Below, piece after piece: positions 16,799 to 26,210 of a stretch of 64,000 nucleotides of DNA. The stretch's first letter is position 1; every line of letters begins with the position of its first letter. Under the pieces are notes generated by a model. That model saw nothing but the letters and a program-made list of their open reading frames with translations, was not told the DNA's origin and ran no database searches. The DNA is taken from NCBI GenBank assembly GCA_036675345.1, contig JAKFFE010000020.1, positions 372,001-436,000 on the forward strand. Direction: 5' to 3'. Source of the stretch: JALYOC01 sp036675345. GTDB lineage: Bacteria > Myxococcota > Myxococcia > Myxococcales > Myxococcaceae. The translations under genes and the position numbers were made by a program.

Positions 16799-19700
16799 TC
16801 AGCGCCGGTAGTGGAAGAAGTCGGTGCTCACCTGTCCCACGCCCGGGGCCACGTTCAGCCGGGCGTGGTTGAAGGTCCAGTCCGGGTTCTCCAGGCGGAT
16901 GTTCTGATCCCAGCTGACCCGGCGGCCGGCCGGCCAGAGCCGGGCGGGGGCCAGGGTGCTCACCGCCGGATAGGAGAAGCTGAACGGCCCCGCGCCGAGC
17001 GGGGAGACGTACTCCCACTCCAGGGCCCCCCCCGCGCCGAAGCGGTAGGAGGTGACCAGCGAGGCTCCCTGCGGCGCCTGGAAGCTGTAGCTGGCGTCGG
17101 AGCTTGCGATCCAGGTCTTCTCTCCCAGGCGCACCTCCAGGCCGCCGAAGGAGGGTGAGGCGACCAGGTCCGGCTGTCCGTTGCCGTCCACGTCGCCGAC
17201 GGCGATCCGCAGCCCCAGCAGGAAATCGGACCGCTGCTCGACCGGGCGGAAGGGTTGGCCTCCCTGGCTCTTGAGGGTGACCAGCCGATCCTCGCAGACC
17301 GCCACCAAGGCGTCGGGCAGACCGGGCTCCAGCTCGACCGCCAGCACCTCCCGCGCCACGCACTCCAGCGGGACCGCGGTCCGGAGGGTGGGTTCCAACT
17401 GGGTGGCGGAGAGCCCGGGGATCACCATCAGTCCGGAGGGGCCGGCGTGGGTCAGCACCACCTCCGGGAAGGTGTCGGCGTTCAGCTCGGTGAGGGCGGC
17501 GGAGGTGAAGGCCTCCGAAGAGTCCAGCACCGTGAGCTCCAGCCGGGAGGCGGGCGCCAGGGCGAACCGCACCAGCAGCGCCCGCTGCCCGACCTCGGCG
17601 GTGACCACCGCCTCCTCTCCGGGGGCGGCCAGCACCTGGCCGGCGGTCAGCGAATAGGGACCCGCCACCGGGAGGGAGATCGACGGCCGGGCCGTCCATC
17701 CCCCGCCGTTGTGCTCCAGCAAGGTCAGCGAGCCCAGTCCGGGACCGGTTCCCGCGTTGAGCACCAGCAGATCCGGCCCTCCGGAGGCATCCACGTCCAA
17801 GGCCTGGAGGTCCACCGGCTGGTCCAGGCTGGCCGCCACGAAGGTGGGGGGAGCGAAGGCCCCGGTCCCCAATCCCTGCCGCACCGAAATCCGTCCGGTG
17901 CCCTGCTGGGCCACCACCAGATCCAGGTGGGAGTCTCCGACCACGTTGGCCAGGGCCACCACCCGGGGGTCGTCCTCGGTGGGGACATCGGCTACCCGCG
18001 AGAAGCCGGTGGCGGTGGAGAGGTAGATCGCCACCGTGTCGGTCACCGGCTGGGTGGCCACCGCGTCGTCCAGGCCATCCTGGTTGAGGTCCCCCACCGC
18101 GAAATGGGTGGCAGTCGAGTCCAGCCCCAGCCAGGGGCCATAGGCGAAGCCCTCTCCGGATGGATCACAGGACACCCGACCCGGAACCTGACCGAGGACC
18201 GGGTCCGGCAGGGTCAGCACCCCGATGTTCCCGGTGCTGAAGGGCGGAGTGTAGGCGTAATGGTACTGGCAGCCGTTGGGCTCCAGGCTGTAGCCGACCA
18301 CCGACGCGGTCCGGATGCCCGGGGCGACCGGGAAGAAGTTGAACTGCATGCTGGCGTTGGTGGTCTGGGGGGCGCTGCCGATGGTGGTCCGGGAGAAGCC
18401 CGGCCGGTCCAGCCCCACGCTTCCGCTCAGGTTCGCCGAACCCTGGGTCCAGTGGGCGGGAGGAATCACGGTGGCGCTGGCCACCAGGCTGGTCACCTGC
18501 CCGGGGAAGGCGACGTTCAACACCTCATTGGAGGAGAGCGGGCCCACGGTCCCCAGCTCCACGAAGGAATACATCCCTCCGGGAGCGACGGTGGTGGCCA
18601 CGGAGTTGATGGCGTGGACCTTGAGGGTGACCCCGGGGGGCAGCCCGTCGATCCGGTAGCTCCCTGCCCCGGCGGTGAGGGAGACCCGGACGCTGGTGGC
18701 GAAGCCGGCATCGGAGCTGACGTACACGGTGCCGGACGAGATCCCGGTGGGATAGGCGCCGCTGAAGGTCCCGGAGAGCGAGAAGCCCTGCACCGGGGCC
18801 GGGCCGCTCAACCGCAGCCATTGCTGGGTCCCCACGTTGAACCGCCACAGGTCGGAGAAGGGATCGCCGCGGTTGTTGTTCAGCTGGGTGGTTCCCCCGA
18901 ACAGCAGCAGTCCATTGAAGCTGTCCACCATCCCGGCCGCGATCCGCGCCGAGGGCGCGGTGCCGGAGCCCGCCGCCGCCCAGCTCCCGCCGCCGCTGGG
19001 GAGGCTGATCAGGTCGGCCAGGGGAAGCTTCCCCGCCGCCTGACCGCCGAACAGGTACAACGAACCGTTGGAGGCGGCGCTCATCGCCCCGCCCATCCGG
19101 CCGGAGGGCAGGGCCGGCCCGGCACTCCAGGCATTGCTGATCGGGCTGTAGCGCCAGCACTCGGCGGTGGGGGAGTCGCCGAAGTGGCTGAAGGCCCCCC
19201 CGCAGATCCACAGCAAACCCTCGCTCGGCTGGAAGGCGGCGGAGGTGAGGACGGTGCGGGACGGACCGGAGTTGGTGGGGACGATCTCGGTCCAGGTGTT
19301 GGCGTCCGAGTCGTAGCGCCACAGATCGGTCAACGCGTCGCCAAAGTACGACTGCCCTCCGAAGAGCCAGACAGACCCCGAGCTGTCCGCAACCATCGCG
19401 GCGCCCGCGCGGGGGGAAGGCGAGCGGGTCGGCCTCACCTCGGCCCAGCTGTTGGTGCCGGCGTTGAACTCCCAGGTGTCATTGAGGGCGGTGCCGTCGA
19501 TCAGCTCCTCGCCTCCGAACATCACGTGCGTGGACCCCTTCGCCTTCACCAGGCCGGTGTAGTGGCGGGGGCTGGGGGAGCCGTCCATCCCCTGGAGCAG
19601 GACCTCGGTCCAGGTGTTGCTGGTGACCGAGTAGGTCACCAGGTCGTTGGCGTCGGCCCCCATCAGGTTGCGCCCATAGTCGGTGCCGTGGGAGACGATC

Positions 19701-21244
19701 AGCCGCAGCCCGGTGGGATCCCAGCTCACCCCGCCGCCATAGCGGGGCAGCGGAATCGGAAGGCTGCGCGGCATCACCGAGACCACCGCCGCGTTGAGGC
19801 GGGCCAGGGTGGTGTTGGCGATCCCCGGCCCATTGACCGTGAGGTCCACCGTGTCGGTGGTGCCGTTGAGGTCCAGCCCCCCGAAGAAGAGCTTCCCGGT
19901 GGCGTCGGTCAGCCCCTGCTTGATCGGTGAATACTCCACCCCGTTCTTGCGCAGCCGGACGCCGATCCCCGCGCGGCCCACCCCGCGGTTGTCCACCACG
20001 TACACAGTCAGCGCGCTGGTGATCGGGCTGCCGGTGGGCGGCAGCCCCAGGGTCCCGGTCCCGCCCACCGAGCGGGCCGGAGGCAGCACCACCAGCCCGA
20101 CCGCGGCAGTGGCCGAGCGGCCATGGGCGTCGGTCACTGTCACCGAGGGGGAGGGACTGCCGGCGGTCCCCTGGGCGGGGATTCCGGTCAGGTCCCCGGC
20201 CTGGGAGAGCGAAAGTCCGGCGGGCAGGCCGGTGGCGGAGAAGGTGTAGGGCGAGGCGCCCAGGGTCACCGGCACCTGCACCGGGACCCCCGGGGCGGAG
20301 AGGTAGCTGACCCCCTCGTAGGCGGTGGGCAGGGAGGCGCCCAGCAGCGGTGGATGGAAGGTGGGAAGCTGGAGCGGGACGTCCACCGTGCGCAGGTTGG
20401 CGTCCACGATCCGGATCTCCAGCGGGACCTGCGCGGCCTGGACCACCGAGGCCCCCACCGTTCCGGCGAGCAGCCCGCCAGGGGTGAGGCTGAGGCCGTC
20501 CGGCAAGGTCCCCTCGACCACCGAGAGGGTGAGCGGCGGCTTGCCCCCCACCGCGAGCAGCGGGTGCGAATACGTCTCGGTGGCGTACGCCGGCGGGAGG
20601 GTCCCCCCGGCCAGGCTGGGCGGTGAATAGCCCTGGAGGGTGAAGGCCCGGGTGGCGCTCCGTCCGTTGGCGTCGGTGACCCCCAGCTGCAGGGGGATTG
20701 CTCCGACCGTGGTGAGGGTGCCGGCCAGCACCCCGTCCGCGGAGAGGGACAGTCCCGGAGGCAAGCTGGCGGTGGAGAAGGTGAGCGGCGCCCGACCGCC
20801 GCTGGCGGTGAAGGTCGCCGTCCAGGGCTGGTCGGTGTAGGCGTCTTCCAGGGTCGCCGAAGCGATGGCCGGCGCTGCCAGCACCTCCATCCGCAACGGA
20901 CGGCTGAGCGGAAGGTCGTTGGCGTCGGTCACCCGCAGGGCAAAGTCAAAGGTGCCCTGCTCCAGGAAGCTGCCCGAGAAGGAGCCGGTCTCTTCCAGTT
21001 GCAGACCGGTGGGCAGCGAGCCCGAGGAGACGCTGAACCGGTAGGGCGGGCGGCCCCCGCGGGCCGCCAGCGCGGCGGGCGCCAGGTCCCCCAGGTAGGC
21101 GTCTCCCAGCGGCGGGTCGAAGGTCAGCGGGACGGTGGGGTCGTAGCATTGCCCCCCGTCCACGCAGCGCTCCAGCGCGCCGTCCCAGTCATGGCACCCC
21201 GCCAGGAGCAGACCACCCACCAGGAACGCGATCAGGCCTCTCAC
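16799..21244 (-). CDS. Giant mosaic lipoprotein: Ig-like, kelch and FG-GAP repeats
   Basis: The 1481-residue protein begins at a GTG overlapping the upstream stop (GTGA) and reads VRGLIAFLVGGLLLAGCHDW, a lipoprotein signal. Domains in order: about five putative-Ig (He_PIG-type) modules of about 85 residues, each with LPPGLSL or LPTGLQL motifs; a carboxypeptidase-regulatory-like segment; four to five kelch motifs (MFGGEEL, LFGGQSYF and similar with WxxD/NTW); a further Ig-like stretch; then FG-GAP/VCBS-type repeats (VGDLNQDGLDD and VGDVDGNGQPD). It is probably a surface protein whose beta-propellers bind ligands or glycans. FG-GAP loops usually bind calcium. It is co-translated with the upstream gene. 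Confidence 0.85.
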   Translation of the reverse strand: MRGLIAFLVGGLLLAGCHDWDGALERCVDGGQCYDPTVPLTFDPPLGDAYLGDLAPAALAARGGRPPYRFSVSSGSLPTGLQLEETGSFSGSFLEQGTFDFALRVTDANDLPLSRPLRMEVLAAPAIASATLEDAYTDQPWTATFTASGGRAPLTFSTASLPPGLSLSADGVLAGTLTTVGAIPLQLGVTDANGRSATRAFTLQGYSPPSLAGGTLPPAYATETYSHPLLAVGGKPPLTLSVVEGTLPDGLSLTPGGLLAGTVGASVVQAAQVPLEIRIVDANLRTVDVPLQLPTFHPPLLGASLPTAYEGVSYLSAPGVPVQVPVTLGASPYTFSATGLPAGLSLSQAGDLTGIPAQGTAGSPSPSVTVTDAHGRSATAAVGLVVLPPARSVGGTGTLGLPPTGSPITSALTVYVVDNRGVGRAGIGVRLRKNGVEYSPIKQGLTDATGKLFFGGLDLNGTTDTVDLTVNGPGIANTTLARLNAAVVSVMPRSLPIPLPRYGGGVSWDPTGLRLIVSHGTDYGRNLMGADANDLVTYSVTSNTWTEVLLQGMDGSPSPRHYTGLVKAKGSTHVMFGGEELIDGTALNDTWEFNAGTNSWAEVRPTRSPSPRAGAAMVADSSGSVWLFGGQSYFGDALTDLWRYDSDANTWTEIVPTNSGPSRTVLTSAAFQPSEGLLWICGGAFSHFGDSPTAECWRYSPISNAWSAGPALPSGRMGGAMSAASNGSLYLFGGQAAGKLPLADLISLPSGGGSWAAAGSGTAPSARIAAGMVDSFNGLLLFGGTTQLNNNRGDPFSDLWRFNVGTQQWLRLSGPAPVQGFSLSGTFSGAYPTGISSGTVYVSSDAGFATSVRVSLTAGAGSYRIDGLPPGVTLKVHAINSVATTVAPGGMYSFVELGTVGPLSSNEVLNVAFPGQVTSLVASATVIPPAHWTQGSANLSGSVGLDRPGFSRTTIGSAPQTTNASMQFNFFPVAPGIRTASVVGYSLEPNGCQYHYAYTPPFSTGNIGVLTLPDPVLGQVPGRVSCDPSGEGFAYGPWLGLDSTATHFAVGDLNQDGLDDAVATQPVTDTVAIYLSTATGFSRVADVPTEDDPRVVALANVVGDSHLDLVVAQQGTGRISVRQGLGTGAFAPPTFVAASLDQPVDLQALDVDASGGPDLLVLNAGTGPGLGSLTLLEHNGGGWTARPSISLPVAGPYSLTAGQVLAAPGEEAVVTAEVGQRALLVRFALAPASRLELTVLDSSEAFTSAALTELNADTFPEVVLTHAGPSGLMVIPGLSATQLEPTLRTAVPLECVAREVLAVELEPGLPDALVAVCEDRLVTLKSQGGQPFRPVEQRSDFLLGLRIAVGDVDGNGQPDLVASPSFGGLEVRLGEKTWIASSDASYSFQAPQGASLVTSYRFGAGGALEWEYVSPLGAGPFSFSYPAVSTLAPARLWPAGRRVSWDQNIRLENPDWTFNHARLNVAPGVGQVSTDFFHYRR

Positions 21245-22143
21245 TGAAACACCCCCTGGAACTGCACGTAGAGTCCGCCACCGGCGGTGGGAAGAACGGA
21301 GGCCTGGGGATCGGCGCCGCCCTGACCCAGCACCCACATCGTGATCCCGGCGCCCACCGCCGCGGCCCCGGTGGCCACTCCGACGACGCCCAGCGTCTCC
21401 GCCAACCGCCCGGAGCTGCGCAGGTCCTGGGCCTCCTGCAGGGGCAGCGGCTGGGTCGGCCGGTTGAGGGATCGGAAATGGCCATCGGCCACATAGAGGC
21501 CGTACCCGCCTCCCGCGGCCAGGGCGACCCCGGAGACCACCGGGAGCCACCACCAGGCGCGCATCGTCTCCGCCGGACCGGAGCGGGCCACCACCGCCCG
21601 CCGCACCAGCTTGCGGTTCATGCGGGTGGAGACCTCGGTGGCCAGGGTGCGGGCCGCGCGGGGGAACTCGTCCATCAGCGCCTCCTCGCTGTCCACCTTG
21701 GTGGTGTAGAGGGCCAGCACCCGGGCGGACCCCGCTTCCAGCACCTTCAGCAGCAGCTGGTAGCGCTGGCCGACCCGCGCCACCTCACCGTTGAGCACTG
21801 TCTCCACGCCCAGCGCGTTGGCCAGCTCCGCCAGGCAGGAGGCGGCATCCTCGCTGCAGCCCAGCAGTTGCTTCTGCCGCTCCAGGCCGATCAACGCGTT
21901 GATCTCCTTGGCGGTGGTGACCCGGAAGCCCTCGATCACGAAGGCCGCCGCCACCTGCTCGTTGTAGAAGCTGGCCCGGCGCTCATCCAGCTCCAGCACC
22001 TCCAGCTTGGGCGCGGCCATGGTGATCGGTCGCTCCACCGCGGGGGTGGGCGCGGCCTTGAGCACCGGAGGCGGGGGCATCGGAAGAACCGCCGGCGGGG
22101 GACCGCTGGCGGTGAGCACTGCTGCAACCAGGAACTGGATCAT
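21241..22143 (-). CDS. Exported protein with C-terminal membrane segments
   Basis: The 300-residue product starts MIQFLVAAVLTASGPPPAV (signal or anchor), followed by a proline-rich linker. The middle domain (residues about 45-180) contains EALNALIGLERQ-like helices and a VETVLNGEVARVGQRYQLLLKVLEAG strand pattern seen in TolB-N/CsgG-like periplasmic proteins that form an outer-membrane-associated fold. Two hydrophobic segments follow (WWWLPVVSGVALAAGGGYGLYV and TLGVVGVATGAAAVGAGITMWVLG). The stop overlaps the GTG of the giant lipoprotein gene, so they are coupled and may form an envelope complex. The function is not known. Confidence 0.72.
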   Translation of the reverse strand: MIQFLVAAVLTASGPPPAVLPMPPPPVLKAAPTPAVERPITMAAPKLEVLELDERRASFYNEQVAAAFVIEGFRVTTAKEINALIGLERQKQLLGCSEDAASCLAELANALGVETVLNGEVARVGQRYQLLLKVLEAGSARVLALYTTKVDSEEALMDEFPRAARTLATEVSTRMNRKLVRRAVVARSGPAETMRAWWWLPVVSGVALAAGGGYGLYVADGHFRSLNRPTQPLPLQEAQDLRSSGRLAETLGVVGVATGAAAVGAGITMWVLGQGGADPQASVLPTAGGGLYVQFQGVFQ

Positions 22144-22248
22144 ACGCGGCCGCCAACCTAGCCGATCCCGGGTTCCGCCGTCTGGCCTGTAACACCCGGT
22201 TTCACCTATGGTCCGGGCTCCTTTTGGCCCAGGTCTGGGGGACCCCAC

Positions 22249-23403
22249 ATGGCGTATCGCGAAGTGACCCGTGACTCGTGGTTCTCCCGGATCGGCAACT
22301 CCTTCCTGGGGGCGCTGGTCGGCTTGCTGCTGTTCGTGATCGCCTTCCCGCTGCTGTTCTGGAACGAGGGCCGGGCGGTGCAGACCGCGCAGAGCCTGGA
22401 GGAGGGGGCCAGCTCGGTGGTCACCGTCCCCGCGGACCGGGTGGATCCCGCCTTCGAGGGCAAGCTGGTCCACCTCAGCGCGGAGACCCGGACCGACCAG
22501 ACCCTCAGTGATTCCGAGTTCGGGGTCAGCACCAACGCGATCAAGCTGATCCGCGAGGTGGAGATGTACCAGTGGGAGGAGAAGAAGCGGTCGGAGACCA
22601 AGAAGAAGCTGGGAGGCGGCACCGAGACGGTGAACACCTACGACTACCGCCAGACCTGGTCCTCGCGGCGGATCGACTCCGACTCCTTCAAGGAGGGGGG
22701 CCACCACAACCCGGCGCAGCTGCCCTTCGAGTCCAAGACCCTGATCGCCCACACCGTCCACTTCGGCGCCTTCCGGCTCAGCCCGGAGCAGGTCCACCAG
22801 CTGGACGGCGCCGAGGCCCTCCGGGTGGAGAAGATCAGCAATGCCGGACCGGGACGGGTGGAGGGAGGCGCGCTGTACGTGGGCCGCGATTCCGCCGCTC
22901 CGGCGATTGGCGATGTGCGGGTGCGCTTCTCGGTGGTGAAGCCCGGGCCGGTCACCGTGGTGGCCAGGCAGCAGGGGGAGACGTTCGTGCCCTACTCCAC
23001 CCGGGCCGGAGATGAGATCCACCTGGTGGAGAGCGGCACCCTCAGCTCGGCCCAGATGTTCACCGCGGCCCAGGAGCGGAACACGGTCCTCACCTGGGTG
23101 CTGCGCTTCTGCGGCTGGCTGGCGATGTTCCTGGGCCTGAGGATGGCGATGAGACCGGTCTCGGTGCTGGGCGATGTGGTCCCGTTCATCGGTTCGTTGA
23201 TCGGCGCCGGCACCACCTTCTTCTCCTTCTTGATCGCCTCCAGCCTCTCCACCATCACCGTGGCCCTGGCCTGGGTGGTCTACCGGCCGCTGCTGGGGAT
23301 CGCCCTGCTGCTGGCCGCCGGAGGGATGGTGTTCTGGCTGGTGACCCGCAGCCGCAACAAGCAGCGGCCGGCCGCGCGCCCGCCGATGGCCAGGGCGGCG
23401 TAG
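22249..23403 (+). CDS. TMEM43-family membrane protein
   Basis: The 384-residue protein resembles TMEM43/LUMA, best known from animal inner nuclear membranes and found in many bacteria. An N-terminal membrane helix (residues 16-38) ends in FPLLFWNEGRAV, a hallmark. A large soluble domain follows with VEMYQWEEKK and QTWSSRRIDSDSFKEGGHHN, then three to four C-terminal membrane helices (about 290-370). In this family the soluble part lies between membrane segments. The bacterial function is unknown. It starts 13 bp after GGGGGAC and is divergent from the preceding gene. Confidence 0.86.
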   Translation: MAYREVTRDSWFSRIGNSFLGALVGLLLFVIAFPLLFWNEGRAVQTAQSLEEGASSVVTVPADRVDPAFEGKLVHLSAETRTDQTLSDSEFGVSTNAIKLIREVEMYQWEEKKRSETKKKLGGGTETVNTYDYRQTWSSRRIDSDSFKEGGHHNPAQLPFESKTLIAHTVHFGAFRLSPEQVHQLDGAEALRVEKISNAGPGRVEGGALYVGRDSAAPAIGDVRVRFSVVKPGPVTVVARQQGETFVPYSTRAGDEIHLVESGTLSSAQMFTAAQERNTVLTWVLRFCGWLAMFLGLRMAMRPVSVLGDVVPFIGSLIGAGTTFFSFLIASSLSTITVALAWVVYRPLLGIALLLAAGGMVFWLVTRSRNKQRPAARPPMARAA

Positions 23404-23429
23404 CCCCCGTTCCAGCTGCTGCGTTGGCG

Positions 23430-23454
23430 CCGGACCCTCTTGAGAGGGGGCCGG
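23430..23454. repeat. Hairpin after the TMEM43 gene
   Basis: CCGG-a-CCCTC, loop TTGA, GAGGG-gg-CCGG. The stem is strong and sits 27 bp past the stop, but no T-run follows, so it may be a weak terminator or an mRNA 3'-end stabiliser. Confidence 0.4.
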
Positions 23455-23506
23455 ACCGGCACGACTGCGTCTCCGCGATCCCCTGGAGCGCCTCGTCGCA
23501 CCCAAC

Positions 23507-23548
23507 CCTGAACCGGCGGGTGCCATCCGCGACACCCGCCTGTTCAGG
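23507..23548. promoter_or_regulatory. Long inverted repeat upstream of the AbiEi-like gene
   Basis: Arms CCTGAAC-c-GGCGGGTG and CACCCGCC-t-GTTCAGG are complementary over 15 of 16 positions with a 10-base centre. It ends 48 bp before the AbiEi-like start. AbiEi antitoxins repress their own promoters by binding inverted repeats, so an operator is plausible. A hairpin acting at RNA level is the alternative. Confidence 0.5.
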
Positions 23549-23596
23549 AAAGTCAGACCCGGGTGGTCGGATGACTGTCGGAGAGGGGGTGGGCAA

Positions 23597-24565
23597 ATGC
23601 GATGGAGCGCTCCGACCGAGGCCCGGGCCTTCGCACTGGCGTCCCGTCAGCACGGGCTGCTGACGCGCGACCAGCTCAAGGAGCTGGGGGCGTCCGACCG
23701 CACCATCGCCCGGCGAAGCCGGGCCGGCCTGTGGGAGCGGCTGTTCCCCGGAGTGTTCCGGTTGCTCCCCTCCCCTTCCTCCGGATGGCACCAGCGTCTG
23801 ATGGGCGTCTGTCTCTGGCTGGGAGACGACGCGGTGGTCTCCCACGCCTCCGCGGGAGCGCTCCTGAAACTGGACGGGGTGGAGGAGCGGGCAGTGGAGG
23901 TGAGCACCACCCGGCGGGTGAACGGGCGGGCTCCCTCCGGGGTGGTGGTCCACCGGGTGGCCTCGTTGCTGAAGGAGGCGGTGACCCGGGTGGACGGAAT
24001 CCCGGTCACCCAGCACTGGCGGACCCTGATGGACCTGGCCCGAGCCCTGCCCACCGATGCGGTGGACGCGGCGCTGGACTGCGCCCTGCGCCACAAGAAG
24101 ACCTCCTTCAAGCAACTGCGGCGGATGGTGGACAAGGTGCAGCGCCGCGGAATGGCCGGCCTGCGCACCTTCCGCGCCCTGCTCACCGCCCGGGAGGGGA
24201 CGGCTCCCAAGGACAGCGAGGCCGAGCGCCTGTTCTACCGGGGAGTGATCGACGCCTATGGCCTCCCCCGTCCGACCCACAACTTCCGGGTGAAGGACAA
24301 GCACGGAAAGGTGATCGCCCGGGTGGACGCCGCCTATCCCCAGTACGGGATCGCGATCGAGATCTACAGCAAGGCACACCACACCTCGCCCGCGCAGGTG
24401 CAGAACGACGCGCGGAGGCAGAACGAGCTGGTGCTGGCGGGGCTGATCCCGCTGATCTTCTGGTGGGAGGACATCGTCGCCACCCCGTGGAAGACGGCGG
24501 AGAAGATTGCGGACACCATCGCCTCCCGGACCGGCGAGGAGGTGCGTTTGGTGTCTCCGGATTGA
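23597..24565 (+). CDS. AbiEi-antitoxin-like HTH protein with DUF559/Vsr-like C-terminus
   Basis: The 322-residue protein has an N-terminal winged-helix of the AbiEi antitoxin type (LASRQHGLLTRDQLKELG, DRTIARRSRAGLWERLFPGVFRL). A middle region follows (VVSHASAGALLKLDGV, GIPVTQHWRTLMDLA), typical of orphan AbiEi-like proteins that are, to my knowledge, mostly known from actinobacteria. The C-terminus (IARVDAAYPQYGIAIEI ... NDARRQNELVLAGLIPLIFWWEDI) is like DUF559, a PD-(D/E)XK/Vsr-related fold: an Asp, a Glu and a basic segment remain, but KAHH replaces the usual GxxxH arrangement. No AbiEii toxin gene is adjacent. It may be a transferred defence or regulatory protein. Confidence 0.78.
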   Translation: MRWSAPTEARAFALASRQHGLLTRDQLKELGASDRTIARRSRAGLWERLFPGVFRLLPSPSSGWHQRLMGVCLWLGDDAVVSHASAGALLKLDGVEERAVEVSTTRRVNGRAPSGVVVHRVASLLKEAVTRVDGIPVTQHWRTLMDLARALPTDAVDAALDCALRHKKTSFKQLRRMVDKVQRRGMAGLRTFRALLTAREGTAPKDSEAERLFYRGVIDAYGLPRPTHNFRVKDKHGKVIARVDAAYPQYGIAIEIYSKAHHTSPAQVQNDARRQNELVLAGLIPLIFWWEDIVATPWKTAEKIADTIASRTGEEVRLVSPD

Positions 24566-24615
24566 AGTCACCGCCATAATCGACGCCCGGCCGCAATCAG
24601 CGGCACCCTTCCGTC

Positions 24616-26130
24616 GTGAGGCCTTCCGTGCGCTTCCTCCGTGTCCTGCTGATCCTGTTCGGCCTCGGGCTGCTGACCTATGCCGGACTGGCGCTCCAGG
24701 ACCGGGCCACCTTTGACCGGGCCGCCTGGCAGCAGGACTTTGCCCAGTTGCTGGATCACACCTCCCGCTCCTACGCGAATCTGGAATGGGTGGCCGCGCG
24801 GGGCGTCTCCCTGCCCCAGCTCAAGGAGCAGACGCTGACCCGGCTGACCGAGGCCCGCTCCGACCGTGAGGCGCGAGCGGCGCTGACCGCCTTCGCCGAG
24901 GCCTTCGGGGATCCGCACTACCGGGTCCACCGGGTCAAGCTCTCCAAGCGGGTGGAGGCGTGGTGGCGTTCCCTCCGCCACCCGGACGAAGAGAAGGAGA
25001 TCGCCAGCCCCGGACCCGAGCTGGGGGGAGAGGCGCTCTGCACGCGGTTGGGCTTCGCGACCAGGGGGCAGGACTCGCAGTTCGAGTTCTCCGTCCAGGG
25101 GGCCCAGTGGCTGGAGGGAGGGCTTCCCCACGACGAGGAGTTCCCCACCGCCGCCTTGCGGCTTCGCAGCGGCAAGACGGTGGGGCTGGTGCGGATCGGC
25201 TCCTTCTCCGAGCGCTCCTATCCCCGGACCTGCCAGGCCGCGTGGGAGTCCTACCGCGCCACCCTCTCCGGTCCGTGCGACCAGGCCTGCCAGGAGACCT
25301 TCCAGTACGTCACCGTCCCCAACGCGCTGCTGGCCGCAGTCGAGCGTCGGGTGGAGCAGCTGCGTGCGCAGGGGGTGGATGCGCTGGCGGTGGATCTCAC
25401 CGGCAACGGAGGGGGAACGGACTGGGCGGCGGCCGCCGCCCGCATCTTCGCGCCGGCCCCGTTGCCCTGCGGCAAGCTGGCGGTGGTCAAGCACCCCCAC
25501 TGGACCGAGCATTTCCGGGCCCAGAAGCGCGAGCTGCATCAGGCCCTGCAGGCCATGCCGGACGCGGCGGTGCTGACCCAGGCGGTTCAGCGGCTGGATG
25601 CGCTGATCGCCGAGACGTCCACTCCTTGTGACCGCCTCCCCCTGTGGGAGCGCGGCGGAAAGGTGGACTGCCAGGGGACCACCCGGGCCGAGCGGTCCGC
25701 GTGCGGGCTGTTTGCCCACCTTCCTCCGGGCAGCCTGGAACAGGTCGAGGTGGCCCAGAACCTGGAGCACACCCTGGCCTTCACCTACCGCCCCGCCTTG
25801 TGGACCGGCCCGCTGATCCTGGTCCTGGATGATCACACCGCCAGCGCCTCCGAGCAGTTCGCGGCGATGCTGTTGGACGGGGCGAAGGCGATCCCGGTGG
25901 GAGAACGCACCCTGGGCGCCGGCTGCGGCTTTACCCGCGGCGGCATCCCCGCCCGGCTAAACAACAGCGGGCTGGAGGTCTGGATGCCGGACTGCGCGCG
26001 GCTGCGAGCCGATGGTTCCAACGAGATTGACGGGATCACCCCCTCGGTGGCGCTGACCTGGGCGGACACCGCCCCGGCGCGGGCCGAACAGCTGGCCACC
26101 GCGCTGCAGCAGGCGTTGGGCGGCTCTTAA
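24616..26130 (+). CDS. S41-family (tail-specific-like) peptidase
   Basis: The 504-residue protein has an N-terminal membrane anchor (FLRVLLILFGLGLLTYAGLAL). It carries the S41 peptidase motifs VDLTGNGGGTDWA, LVLDDHTASASEQFAAMLL with the presumed catalytic Ser near residue 410-412, and GERTLGAGCGFT. No PDZ domain is evident, and the middle carries several cysteines (CDQACQE, CDRLP and CQGTT), suggesting periplasmic disulfides. Family members cleave proteins from their C-terminal side. The start is a GTG at 24616. A second in-frame GTG at 24628 would still keep the anchor. Confidence 0.8.
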   Translation: MRPSVRFLRVLLILFGLGLLTYAGLALQDRATFDRAAWQQDFAQLLDHTSRSYANLEWVAARGVSLPQLKEQTLTRLTEARSDREARAALTAFAEAFGDPHYRVHRVKLSKRVEAWWRSLRHPDEEKEIASPGPELGGEALCTRLGFATRGQDSQFEFSVQGAQWLEGGLPHDEEFPTAALRLRSGKTVGLVRIGSFSERSYPRTCQAAWESYRATLSGPCDQACQETFQYVTVPNALLAAVERRVEQLRAQGVDALAVDLTGNGGGTDWAAAAARIFAPAPLPCGKLAVVKHPHWTEHFRAQKRELHQALQAMPDAAVLTQAVQRLDALIAETSTPCDRLPLWERGGKVDCQGTTRAERSACGLFAHLPPGSLEQVEVAQNLEHTLAFTYRPALWTGPLILVLDDHTASASEQFAAMLLDGAKAIPVGERTLGAGCGFTRGGIPARLNNSGLEVWMPDCARLRADGSNEIDGITPSVALTWADTAPARAEQLATALQQALGGS

Positions 26131-26180
26131 CATCTGGCCCTCGAGCCCAGCGTCATTCCGGTGGCGGGTCGCTAAGGATC

Positions 26181-26204
26181 ACCCCCACACATCGGTACGG
26201 GGGT
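26181..26204 (+). promoter_or_regulatory. Hairpin covering the dodecin ribosome site
   Basis: ACCCCC (26181-26186) is complementary to GGGGGT (26199-26204). The G-run is the only visible ribosome-binding sequence, 7 bases before the dodecin ATG, so the hairpin could mask translation initiation. Confidence 0.35.
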
Positions 26205-26210
26205 CTTCAC

